This document shows, in pieces, positions 15,803 through 24,949 of a DNA stretch of 64,000 nt. The notes under the pieces are model-generated. The model was given only the letters and a program-made list of their open reading frames with translations, was not told where the DNA came from and did no database searches. The position numbers were made by a program, and so were the translations under genes. The stretch spans positions 248,001 through 312,000 of the forward strand of contig CAWIZH010000003.1 in assembly GCA_963840565.1 (NCBI GenBank). Direction: 5' to 3'. This stretch comes from VRUE01 sp963840565 (GTDB lineage: Bacteria; Actinomycetota; Thermoleophilia; Solirubrobacterales; 70-9). Numbering within the stretch: the first letter of the stretch is position 1; each line of letters starts with the position of its first letter.

Positions 15803-16786
15803 ATGCGTAAAGGACTGGTGGCGGCTTTGACGTTGGCAGCGCTTGCTCTGCCCGCTCCCGCGATGGCCGCAACCGAATTCGGCGACGAGTGCCTTGCCGA
15901 CGTGGCCGAACCCGGGATCACGCTGACGCAGCTCCAACGGGCCTCCGCCAGCGGCTTGCCCTTGACCGCGCCGAGCGACGGCATCGTCACCTCGTGGACG
16001 GTTCGTCTCGCGCCGGGCTTTCCAGTCCAAGTGGCGCCGGTGCGGCTCAAGCTGCTGCGCCCGACCCCGGCCCCCAACACGTTCAGGGTCGTCGGTGAAA
16101 GCGCCGACGCGTCGGCGGCGATGCCCGCCTTCACCCAGAACGCAAGGATCGCCGTGCGAGCGGGCGACCGGCTCGGTCTCCACACCGAGGGTGGCGACGG
16201 CACGCTGGCCTGCGGCAGCGCCGACGAGGGCGACGTGCTCGGCGTCTACAAAGGCGACACCCTCGGCGGCCTCGAATATGCCTTTCCCCCGGTGGCGAAG
16301 TTCCGCCTGCCGGTCACGGCGAAGATCGAGCCCGATGCGGACGGCGACGGCTACGGCGACGAGTCGCAGGATTACTGCCCGAAAAGCCCCGAGCGCCACG
16401 ACGGCTGCCCGATCATCCTGCTCGAGATCACGGAATTCTGGGCCAAGCGCCACTCGATCCTGCTGCGCATCACGACCAGCGCCAGGACCGACGTCCGCGT
16501 CACCGGCCAGGTCGGCTGGGGCTTCAAGCCGAGCCCGAAACTCAAAGCGGCGGGCGACAAACCGACCCGGCTGATCGTCGGCCTGCGCGGCGGTAGGAAG
16601 ATGGTCGCACCGGGCCAAGGCAGGGTCTTCAGGGTTCAGTTGCCCAAAGCGGTATTGCGTCGCCTCGGCCGAATCGGGCCGCGGCAGTCACTGAAGGCGA
16701 AGCTCGTCGCCAGCACTGAAGATCTCGCCGGTCGCATCGACGTCAAGCGGGTGACCGTTCGCCTCAAGGGCCGAGACAGCGGTTAG
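15803..16786 (+). CDS. exported protein with a Ca-binding (thrombospondin type-3-like) repeat
   Basis: This 327-residue secreted protein has an unknown role. It has a signal peptide ending ALPAPAMAA at about residue 22 and a beta-rich N-terminal region of about 150 residues. DADGDGYGDESQDYCP follows, a DxDxDGxxD calcium-binding loop of the type-3 thrombospondin/OmpA-linker kind. A second beta domain (ITEFWAKRHSILLRITTSARTDVRVTGQV...) completes it. Several thermoleophilian exported proteins have this build. It begins 17 bases after the TetR stop but is probably transcribed independently. No enzymatic motif is visible. Confidence 0.65.
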   Translation: MRKGLVAALTLAALALPAPAMAATEFGDECLADVAEPGITLTQLQRASASGLPLTAPSDGIVTSWTVRLAPGFPVQVAPVRLKLLRPTPAPNTFRVVGESADASAAMPAFTQNARIAVRAGDRLGLHTEGGDGTLACGSADEGDVLGVYKGDTLGGLEYAFPPVAKFRLPVTAKIEPDADGDGYGDESQDYCPKSPERHDGCPIILLEITEFWAKRHSILLRITTSARTDVRVTGQVGWGFKPSPKLKAAGDKPTRLIVGLRGGRKMVAPGQGRVFRVQLPKAVLRRLGRIGPRQSLKAKLVASTEDLAGRIDVKRVTVRLKGRDSG

Positions 16787-16851
16787 CGCCGGGAACTGCC
16801 GCAATTCGCGGCCTTCCGCGACCGGCTTGCCGCCCGCCCGCCGTTGCTACC

Positions 16852-16867
16852 CTGCCTGCGTAGGCAG
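16852..16867. promoter_or_regulatory. small palindrome upstream of purF
   Basis: CTGCCT-gcgt-AGGCAG is a perfect 6-bp inverted repeat about 50 bases before the likely purF start. It could be a regulator site or the foot of a leader hairpin, and no purine-box match is evident. Confidence 0.3.
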
Positions 16868-16918
16868 TCCGCCTGCGCGTCACGTCCTTTCAAACGCGAG
16901 GAAAGCGCGCCACTTCAC

Positions 16919-18358
16919 TTGACCGAGACGGTTCTCAGCGACCGCGACGGCCCGCGCGACGAGTGCGGGGTCTTCGGCGTATACGGACCCGGCCACGACG
17001 TCTCCCGGCTCGCCTACTTCGCGCTCTACGCGCTGCAGCACCGCGGCCAGGAGTCGGCCGGGATCGCCACCTGCGAGGGCGGCCACATCACCACCCTGCG
17101 CGACTCGGGGCTGGTCTCCCAGGTCTTCGACGAGGAGAAGCTGCGGGCGCTGGAGGGCGACATGGCGATCGGCCACACCCGCTACTCGACCACCGGCGGC
17201 GGCTCCTGGGAGAACGCGCAGCCGGTCTGGCGCGACGACGGCCGCGAGCTGGCGCTTGCCCACAACGGCAACCTGACCAACGCGGTCGAGCTCTGGGGCG
17301 AGCTGAAGGAGAAGGGGATCGCCTTCCGCGGCACCTCGGACTCGGAGATCATCGCGGCGCTGCTCTCCTCGAATGAGGGCAAGCTGATCGAGGACGCGGT
17401 CTGCGACGTGATGCCGCGGCTCGAGGGCGCCTACTCGACCGTGGTGATGACCAAGCGCGCGATCGTCGCCTTCCGTGACCCGCACGGGATCCGGCCGCTC
17501 TCGCTGGGGCGCCTCGACGACCGCTTCGTCGTCGCCTCGGAGAGCTGCGCCTTCGACATCATCGGCGCCAAGCTGATGCGCGAAGTCCACCCCGGCGAGA
17601 TGGTCTCGCTGACCGAGCGTGGGCTGGAGACGCGCCAGGTTGTCAAGGCCGCGCGGCCGGCGATGTGCGTCTTCGAGCACATCTACTTCTCCCGCCCCGA
17701 CAGCCGGCTCGAGGGCAAAGTGCTGCAGCAGGTGCGCGGCCGGATGGGCGAGATCCTCCATCGCGAGTCGCCGGTCGAGGCCGACTTGGTGATCTCCGTC
17801 CCCGACTCCGGCAACCCGGCCGCGGCCGGGTTCGCCCGCGCCTCGGGTCTGCCCCGCGACGACGGCCTAATCAAGAACCGCTACGTGGCGCGGACCTTCA
17901 TCCAGCCCGGCCAGGAGCTGCGCAAGCACGGCCTGCGGCTCAAGTTCAACCCGCTGCCGGAGATCGTCTCCGGCCAGCGCATCGTCGTCGTCGATGACTC
18001 GATCGTGCGCGGCAACACGACCCGGCAGATCGTCGGCATGCTGCGCGACGCCGGGGCGCGCGAGGTGCACCTGCGGATCTCGGCGCCGCCGATCCGCAAC
18101 CCCTGCCACTACGGAGTCGACATGTCGACTCGCGAGGAGATGATCGCCCACAAGCGCAGCGTGCAGGAGATCGCCGATGAGCTCGACGCCGACTCGCTCG
18201 CCTACCTCTCGCTCGACGGCGTCTACGAGGCGATCGGCACCGCGCCCGAGGACCACTGCGACGCCTGCTTCAGCGGGCGTTACCCGCTCGGCGATCCGGA
18301 AGAGGCGAACGGCAAGTTCGCTTTGGAGGATGTCGCTGTAGTCCCGGCCTCGCGGTAG
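16919..18358 (+). CDS. purF: amidophosphoribosyltransferase
   Basis: PurF makes phosphoribosylamine from PRPP and glutamine and commits flux to purine synthesis. The N-terminal nucleophile Cys lies in DECGVFGVYG and is normally exposed by removing a short propeptide. Starting at TTG 16919 (GAGGAAAG about 13 bases before) gives a 15-residue propeptide, and an alternative TTG at 16844 would add 25 residues. Other motifs are ALQHRGQESAGI, GHTRYSTTGG and the PRPP loop VVVDDSIVRGNT. Cysteines near CHYGVDM and DHCDACF suit the 4Fe-4S type known from Bacillus. purN starts 10 bases after the stop. Confidence 0.93.
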   Translation: MTETVLSDRDGPRDECGVFGVYGPGHDVSRLAYFALYALQHRGQESAGIATCEGGHITTLRDSGLVSQVFDEEKLRALEGDMAIGHTRYSTTGGGSWENAQPVWRDDGRELALAHNGNLTNAVELWGELKEKGIAFRGTSDSEIIAALLSSNEGKLIEDAVCDVMPRLEGAYSTVVMTKRAIVAFRDPHGIRPLSLGRLDDRFVVASESCAFDIIGAKLMREVHPGEMVSLTERGLETRQVVKAARPAMCVFEHIYFSRPDSRLEGKVLQQVRGRMGEILHRESPVEADLVISVPDSGNPAAAGFARASGLPRDDGLIKNRYVARTFIQPGQELRKHGLRLKFNPLPEIVSGQRIVVVDDSIVRGNTTRQIVGMLRDAGAREVHLRISAPPIRNPCHYGVDMSTREEMIAHKRSVQEIADELDADSLAYLSLDGVYEAIGTAPEDHCDACFSGRYPLGDPEEANGKFALEDVAVVPASR

Positions 18359-18368
18359 CTTCCCCGCG

Positions 18369-18981
18369 GTGAGCGACGGCTTCAAGCTGGTGGTTCTGGC
18401 CTCGGGTTCCGGGACCAACCTGCAGGCGATCCTCGACCGGCTGCACGGGCGCGACGAGATCGAGGTGGTCGGGGTCGGCTCCGACAAGGCCGAGGCACGG
18501 GCCTTGGAACGGGCTCGGGTGGCGGGAGTCGAGACCGCGGTCTTTCCCCGCGGCGACTTCGCCGACCGCGAGGCGCGCGACGGGGCGATGGCCGACTGGA
18601 TCGAGGCGCGCGGCGCCGACCTGGTCGTCCTCGCCGGCTACATGCAGCTCTTGAGCGCCGCCTTCGTCGCCCGCTTTCGCGACCGCATCGTCAACGTCCA
18701 CCCCGCTCTGCTCCCGGCATTTCCCGGTCTCGACGCGATCGGGCAGGCGCTCGACGCCGGCGCCGGGACGACCGGGGTCAGCGTCCACTTCGTCGACGAG
18801 GGCGTCGACACCGGGCCGGTGCTGCTGCAGCGCGAGGTCACGGTCCCGGCCGGGCGCGACAGGGCGCTGCTGGAGGCGGCGATCCACGCCACCGAGCACG
18901 AGCTCTACCCGGAGGCGATCCGCATGATCGCGGCGGGCAGGGTTAGGATCGAAGCGAACGGCCCTCGCGCGGTCGTGATCG

Positions 18982-18989
<8 letters not shown>
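18369..18989 (+). CDS. purN: phosphoribosylglycinamide formyltransferase
   Basis: PurN transfers a formyl group from 10-formyl-tetrahydrofolate to GAR. The 206-residue product shows LVVLASGSGTNLQAILD (phosphate loop), VLAGYMQLLS, the catalytic NVHPALLPAFPG (Asn and His) and GVSVHFVDEGVDTGPVLLQ. The GTG start at 18369 is just downstream of purF, and the end overlaps the purH start by eight bases, so purF-purN-purH form one unit. Confidence 0.95.
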
Positions 18990-20598
<1,609 letters not shown>

Positions 20599-20612
20599 CC
20601 AGCGCCGTTTCT

Positions 20613-21323
20613 TCAGGCCGCGGCGAGCTCTTTCTGCTTCGAGCTTGCCCGGCGCACGTGCTCGCAGACCTCGTCGGGGCTGTCGGCGGTGACCAGCAGA
20701 TCCTTGTCAGCGGGGGCGATCATGCCGTCGTCCTCGAGGCCGTTGTCGATCCAGTCGAGCAGCGGCGCCCAGTGCTGGGAGTCGACCAGGATCGTCGGGA
20801 AGTGCTTGATCCGGTTGGTCTGGATCAGGACCAGGCTCTCGAACATCTCGTCGAGGGTGCCGAAGCCGCCGGGCATGATCACGAAGGCCCTCGCGTAGCG
20901 GACGAACATCAGCTTGCGAGCGAAGAAGTAGTGGAAGTCAAGGCTGCGGTTGACGTAGGGGTTGGTCTGCTGCTCGTGCGGCAGCTCGATATTGAGCCCG
21001 ACCGAGAGGCCGCCGGCCTCGGCGGCGCCGCGGTTGGCAGCCTCCATCAGGCCCGGCCCGCCGCCGGTGATCACCGAGAAGCCGTGCTTGGCGAGGCAGG
21101 CCGCGGTCTCGCGGCAGAGCTCGTACCAGCGGTGGCCATCCGCGATCCGGGCAGAGCCGAAGATCGAGACGCCGTCGTCGATGTCGCGCAGGGCGTCGAA
21201 ACCGCGCTCTATCTCGTCGTGGATGCGACCGAGCCGCAGGTCGTCCTGCTCCTCGACGTCGCAGGGAGTGCGCAGTAGCAGCTCGTCGCGCTTCCCCCCC
21301 GGGCTGCCGTGCGAACTGGCCAA
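20613..21323 (-). CDS. LOG-family nucleotide 5'-monophosphate ribohydrolase-like protein (TIGR00730)
   Basis: This cytoplasmic Rossmann-like protein has 236 residues. The diagnostic PGGFGTLDEMFE motif and the upstream GGGPGLMEAANRGA are intact. In the known family these form the active site that releases ribose phosphate from cytokinin or other nucleoside monophosphates. The only visible start is TTG 21323, just two bases from the end of the tRNA-Lys gene transcribed in the same direction, so the mRNA may be processed from a tRNA-containing transcript. Its biological substrate in this lineage is unknown. It could contribute to nucleotide salvage, given the purine genes next door. Confidence 0.85.
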   Translation of the reverse strand: MASSHGSPGGKRDELLLRTPCDVEEQDDLRLGRIHDEIERGFDALRDIDDGVSIFGSARIADGHRWYELCRETAACLAKHGFSVITGGGPGLMEAANRGAAEAGGLSVGLNIELPHEQQTNPYVNRSLDFHYFFARKLMFVRYARAFVIMPGGFGTLDEMFESLVLIQTNRIKHFPTILVDSQHWAPLLDWIDNGLEDDGMIAPADKDLLVTADSPDEVCEHVRRASSKQKELAAA

Positions 21324-21325
21324 AG

Positions 21326-21399
21326 TGCCCCCGACCGGATTCGAACCGGCGCCGCGCGGCTTAAAAGGCCGCCGCTCTAACCAGCTGAGCTACAGGGGC
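21326..21399 (-). tRNA. tRNA-Lys (anticodon UUU)
   Basis: Read on the minus strand, the 74-base cloverleaf begins GCCCCTGTAGCTCAGCTGG. The acceptor stem pairs fully (one U-G). The anticodon stem GCGGC/GCCGC encloses the loop CTTTTAA, giving anticodon UUU. The T loop GGTTCGAATCC is canonical. CCA is not encoded. Confidence 0.95.
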
Positions 21400-21437
21400 A
21401 GGCGCTCAATGGTAGACGGGCGCCCGCCGGGCTGGCT

Positions 21438-21482
21438 TGCGGTCGTATTTCTTTCCGGTATAGGGCAACAACTACGACCGCA
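21438..21482. other. 10-bp inverted repeat downstream of thiS-thiG
   Basis: TGCGGTCGTA (21438-21447) and TACGACCGCA (21473-21482) are exact complements with a 25-base loop. The element starts 5 bases after the thiS-thiG stop in the minus direction. It may be a terminator or a transcript-end stem. The loop is AT-richer than its surroundings. Confidence 0.4.
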
Positions 21483-21486
21483 TCGG

Positions 21487-22461
21487 TCAGGAGAGCTTCG
21501 GGAGGCCCTGCTCCGGGGTCGAGGCCTCAGCATGGGTGCGGAGGGGAATGCGGCCGGCGCCGGCCGCGGCGTGGCCGGCCTCGACGCCGAGGCGAAGCGC
21601 GGTCGCCATCGCCACCGGGTCCTCGGCGCCGAAGATCGAGCTGGCGGCCATCACCGCGTCGCAGCCCAGCTCCATCGCCAGGGCGGCGTCGGAGGCGGTG
21701 CCGATGCCGGCGTCGAGAATTACCGGGACCGCCGAGCGCTCGGCGATGATCGCGACGTTGTAGGGGTTGCGGATGCCGGCGCCGGAGCCGATCGGCGAGC
21801 CCAGCGGCATCACCGCGGCGCAGCCGGCCTCCTCGAGGCGGCGGGCGAGGATCGGATCGTCGTTGGTGTAGGGAAGGACGGTGAAGCCCTCGGCGACGAG
21901 GGTCTCGGCGGCGTCGAGCAGCTCGACCGCGTCGGGGAAGAGGGTGCGGTCGTCGCCGATCACCTCGAGCTTGATCCAGTCCGTTTCAAAGGCCTCGCGG
22001 GCGAGCTGAGCAGTGCGAACCGCGTCGCGGGCGGTGTAACAACCGGCCGTGTTGGGGAGGGCGAAAAGGCCGAGCTTGTCGAGCACGTCGAGGACCGAGC
22101 CCTTTGCCTCGGGGTCGATCCGGCGCAGGGCGACGGTGACGATCTCCGCCCCCGAAGCCGCCAGCGCCTGCTCCATCTGCTCCAGCGAACGGAAGCCGCC
22201 GGTACCGGCGATCAGCCGCGAGTTCGAGGCGCGGCCGCCCAGCTCCCAGCCTTCGGCGCCGCCCTGGATCGCCGCCAGCACCTCGACCTTGCTGCCCTCT
22301 GCCAGCGCGGTCGAGGCCCACTCGCCGCGCGGGGCGACCTCGCCGTCGATGGCGACGGCGAGGCCGCGGGCCTCGCCGTCGGCGCCGCTCGCCGCGACCG
22401 CGTCGGCCAGGTTGGCGCCGTCAGCCAGCTCACGGGGCTTGCCGTTCAGCTCGATCCTCAT
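21487..22461 (-). CDS. thiG: fused sulfur carrier ThiS - thiazole synthase ThiG
   Basis: This makes the thiazole phosphate moiety of thiamine. Residues 1-68 are a ThiS ubiquitin-like domain ending in the Gly-Gly of AAIQGG (67-68). From about residue 72 (WELGGRASNSRLIAGTGGF) the chain is a normal ThiG TIM barrel, with the Schiff-base lysine in DWIKLEVIGD (K164) and the phosphate-site motifs GSPIGSGAGI and DAGIGTASDAA. In stand-alone ThiS the Gly-Gly is the free C-terminus that becomes a thiocarboxylate. Here it is internal, so cleavage or an altered sulfur transfer must be assumed. Fused proteins of this type are known. The start overlaps the thiO stop by four bases, downstream of the TPP riboswitch. 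Confidence 0.92.
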   Translation of the reverse strand: MRIELNGKPRELADGANLADAVAASGADGEARGLAVAIDGEVAPRGEWASTALAEGSKVEVLAAIQGGAEGWELGGRASNSRLIAGTGGFRSLEQMEQALAASGAEIVTVALRRIDPEAKGSVLDVLDKLGLFALPNTAGCYTARDAVRTAQLAREAFETDWIKLEVIGDDRTLFPDAVELLDAAETLVAEGFTVLPYTNDDPILARRLEEAGCAAVMPLGSPIGSGAGIRNPYNVAIIAERSAVPVILDAGIGTASDAALAMELGCDAVMAASSIFGAEDPVAMATALRLGVEAGHAAAGAGRIPLRTHAEASTPEQGLPKLS

Positions 22462-23609
22462 CGTGCCGCGATCGCTCCAGGCGTCAGCCGCTTGGGGTCG
22501 GCCGCCGCCACCGAGTCGGGCAGCTCTCCCTGATCGAGCAGCTCGGCCACCGCCTCGCCGGTCAGCGGCGCCAGCAGGATGCCGTTGCGGTAGTGGCCGC
22601 AGGCGAGGACTAGGCCATCGAGCGCGCCCGGACCGATCAGCGGCAGGTTGTCAGGCGTGCCGGGGCGCAATCCGGCCATCGACTCGAGCAGCTCCATCTC
22701 GGCGACGTCGGGCAGCAGGCGGTAGGCCTCGCGCAGCAGCTCGTGGACGCCGCCCGCGGTTACGGAGGAGTCGAAGCCGCGCTCCTCGGTGGTGGCGCCG
22801 ACGATCAGCCGGCCATCGGGGCGCGGCACCAGGTAGACGCGCTCGGAGGCGACGATCCGCTTACACGGCGCCTGGCCGTCAAGCGCGCGCAGCTCGAGGA
22901 TCTGGCCCTTGACCGGCCGCACCGGCGGGCGGGCCGCCTCGGGCAGCCAGCCCGCAGCACCGGACCAGGCGCCGGCGGCAAGGACAATTGCGGCGGCCCT
23001 CAACTCCTCGCCAGACTCGGTGCGGACGCCGATGATGCGCTCGCCGTCGAGCAGGGCCTCCGTGACCTCGACCCCGCCGCGCACCTCGACGCCAGCGATA
23101 GCGAGGACCGCGAGAAGCGCCGCTGTCATTCGGCGCGGATCGACGGCCGCCTCGTCGGGAGCGTGGACGCCGCCGTTGAAAGATGGAGTGAGGCCCGGCT
23201 CCAACTCGCGGCAGCGGCGCGGCGGCAACCACTCGGCGCCGAGGCCGAGGGCACGCTGCAGGTCGTGCACGCGGCGCAACTCGGCCGCCTCGTCGCGGTC
23301 GAGGGCGATGTGCAGGGCGCCACTGCGGACGTAGCCGATGCCGAGCTCACTCGCGGCCTCGAGCTCGGCGACGAAGCTTGGGTACATCTCCCCCGCGTCG
23401 AGGGTCATCCGCAGCAGGTCGGGCTCGCCAAAGGCAAGCTCGCCGATCGGCGCCAGCATCCCGGCGGCAACCCGCGATGCGCCCGCGGGCGGTTGGGCGC
23501 GGTCGAGGACGACGACGCGGGCACCGCGCAGCGAGGCGCGCCAGGCGCAGCAGAGGCCGATCGCGCCGCCCCCGACAACAACCACGTCATAAGTACGTCT
23601 CTCGCTCAA
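22458..23609 (-). CDS. thiO: glycine oxidase ThiO
   Basis: This FAD enzyme oxidises glycine to dehydroglycine for thiazole synthesis. The N-terminal dinucleotide-binding motif VVVVGGGAIGLCCAWRASLRG and the C-terminal GLRPGTPDNLPLIGPG with GHYRNGILLAP are typical of the D-amino-acid oxidase family. An ATG at 23627 is inside the conserved 3' strand of the TPP riboswitch. TTG 23609 is the better start, because it sits five bases after a GGAGG located in that strand and leaves six residues before the FAD fold. Ligand binding would hide this ribosome site. It forms an operon with thiS-thiG. Confidence 0.9.
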   Translation of the reverse strand: MSERRTYDVVVVGGGAIGLCCAWRASLRGARVVVLDRAQPPAGASRVAAGMLAPIGELAFGEPDLLRMTLDAGEMYPSFVAELEAASELGIGYVRSGALHIALDRDEAAELRRVHDLQRALGLGAEWLPPRRCRELEPGLTPSFNGGVHAPDEAAVDPRRMTAALLAVLAIAGVEVRGGVEVTEALLDGERIIGVRTESGEELRAAAIVLAAGAWSGAAGWLPEAARPPVRPVKGQILELRALDGQAPCKRIVASERVYLVPRPDGRLIVGATTEERGFDSSVTAGGVHELLREAYRLLPDVAEMELLESMAGLRPGTPDNLPLIGPGALDGLVLACGHYRNGILLAPLTGEAVAELLDQGELPDSVAAADPKRLTPGAIAAR

Positions 23610-23611
23610 AT

Positions 23612-23700
23612 TTGCCTCCGCCGGCATTACCCGGATCAGGTCCAGACGGTCGGTGGCCTCGTTGCCACCCTCTCAGCCTCTTGGCTCCCGTACGCCACCG
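23612..23700 (-). promoter_or_regulatory. TPP riboswitch (THI element) controlling thiO-thiG
   Basis: On the minus strand the conserved blocks occur in order: GGGAGCC, GGCTGAGAGGG, a variable stem closing on GGTGGC..GCCACC, then GACCTGATCCGGGTAATGCC and GGCGGAGG. This matches the thiamine pyrophosphate aptamer. The GGAGG in its last strand is the ribosome site of the thiO TTG start, so translational control is likely. Its promoter must lie further right, inside the first codons of divergent thiE. Confidence 0.93.
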
Positions 23701-24411
23701 ATGCTACAGAGCGATACTTGGGTGGTGAGCCTCGCTACGCCCGACGCCAAGGGACCGCTGCGCCGCGAGCGGCTGCGCACCGCCCGCCTCTACTTCTGCT
23801 GCGACGCGCGGCCCGGCGGCGAGGACCCGGAGCCGTTGCTGCGAGCGGCGCTGAACGGCGGCGTCGACATCGTGCAGCTGCGCGAGAAGTCATTGCCGCG
23901 GCGTGAGATCGAGCGCTCCGCCCTCACCTTCCGCCGCCTCTGCGACACCTACAGCGCCCTCTTTATCGTCAACGACGACCCCGACCTGGCCCGCGCCTGC
24001 GATGCCGACGGCGTCCACGTCGGGCAGGAGGACATGGCGGCGACCGAGGTCCGCGAGACCGTCGGGCCCGAGGCGATCGTCGGGCTTTCGGCCCACTCCG
24101 AGGAGCAGATCGCGGCGTCCGCCGGGCAGCCGGTTGACTACATCAGCGCCGGGCCGATCTGGGAGACGCCGACAAAGCAGGGCCGTCCCGCGGTCGGGCT
24201 GGATTTGATCACGCACGCAGCCGCCAACGCGTCCCACCCCTTCTTCGCGATCGGCGGCATCGATACATCCAACGTGGCGCAGGCGGTCGAGGCCGGCGCG
24301 CGGCGGCTCTGCGTGGTGCGGGCGATTCGCGACGCCGCCGACCCGGCCGCGGTCGCCGAAGAGCTGCGCGGCGCCTTCGCCGAGGCCGGGGACGTGGCGC
24401 CCGGTGGCTGA
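23701..24411 (+). CDS. thiE: thiamine-phosphate synthase
   Basis: ThiE joins the pyrimidine and thiazole halves of thiamine. The TIM-barrel motifs are present: ALNGGVDIVQLREKSLPRREI, FIVNDDPDLARACDADGVHVGQEDM (diphosphate-binding), GLSAHSEEQI, DYISAGPIWETPTKQGR and FFAIGGIDTSNVAQAVEAGARRLCVVRAI. ATG 23701 leaves a 24-residue lead before the fold, and GTG 23722 or 23725 are alternatives. The longer frame from 23653 would overlap the antisense riboswitch and is unlikely. It is divergent from thiO and overlaps the following membrane protein by eight bases. Confidence 0.92.
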   Translation: MLQSDTWVVSLATPDAKGPLRRERLRTARLYFCCDARPGGEDPEPLLRAALNGGVDIVQLREKSLPRREIERSALTFRRLCDTYSALFIVNDDPDLARACDADGVHVGQEDMAATEVRETVGPEAIVGLSAHSEEQIAASAGQPVDYISAGPIWETPTKQGRPAVGLDLITHAAANASHPFFAIGGIDTSNVAQAVEAGARRLCVVRAIRDAADPAAVAEELRGAFAEAGDVAPGG

Positions 24412-24913
24412 CGACTCCAAACCGCACAAGCGCAAGGAACGCGGCGCCTCCCCCACACCGCGCGAGCGGATGGAGCGCGGCTATGCCAAAGCCGAGGAGC
24501 GCAACCAGGAAGCGCGCGAGGCGCTGGAGCCGCTGGCCGATGGCGAGCGGCCGCTGGTGGTGACAATCGGGGCCGTGGTCGCGGCGCTGATCGCGGCCTC
24601 GATCGTGATCGGCTACCTCGCCGGCACCGAGGTCAACGGCGCAAAACCTCACTTCATCCAGGTGCTGGCGCCGGCGCTGCTGATGGGATTCATGGCATGG
24701 GGCATGTGGCGCGCCCGCTACTGGGCCGTGCTCGGCTTCCAGCTGATCCTCGTCTTCCTCATCTTCAGCGCCGTCTACGGACTGGCGCTGCAGGCGGCAA
24801 CGGTGGCCCAGGTGCTGGCCACACTCGCCCTGCTCGCCGTCGCCGGCAGCTTCTTCTTCTTCATGGTCAAGGCGATGGCGCGGATCCAGATGCCGACGCG
24901 CAACCCCGATTAG
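24404..24913 (+). CDS. small multi-pass membrane protein of unknown function
   Basis: The 169-residue product has a highly charged cytoplasmic lead (KPHKRKERGASPTPRERMERGYAKAEERN) followed by about four membrane segments between residues 53 and 158. They include VVTIGAVVAALIAASIVIGYL, VLAPALLMGFMAWGMW and YWAVLGFQLILVFLIFSAVYGLAL. It overlaps the end of thiE by eight bases, so it is translated from the same message, but no thiamine-transport motif is seen. I do not recognise the family. Confidence 0.65.
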   Translation: MADDSKPHKRKERGASPTPRERMERGYAKAEERNQEAREALEPLADGERPLVVTIGAVVAALIAASIVIGYLAGTEVNGAKPHFIQVLAPALLMGFMAWGMWRARYWAVLGFQLILVFLIFSAVYGLALQAATVAQVLATLALLAVAGSFFFFMVKAMARIQMPTRNPD

Positions 24914-24949
24914 ACGGCGGGCGATTCCGGTTCTATAGGCTCAAGCTTC

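Noticed and set aside
20962..22533. A 523-residue plus-strand ORF over LOG, tRNA-Lys and thiS-thiG
   Set aside because: It is antisense to recognised genes and crosses a tRNA; composition is typical of GC-rich shadow frames.
23627..23629. ATG 23627 as the thiO start
   Set aside because: It is part of the invariant GGGTAATGCC segment of the TPP aptamer; TTG 23609 has the ribosome site and fits the FAD fold.
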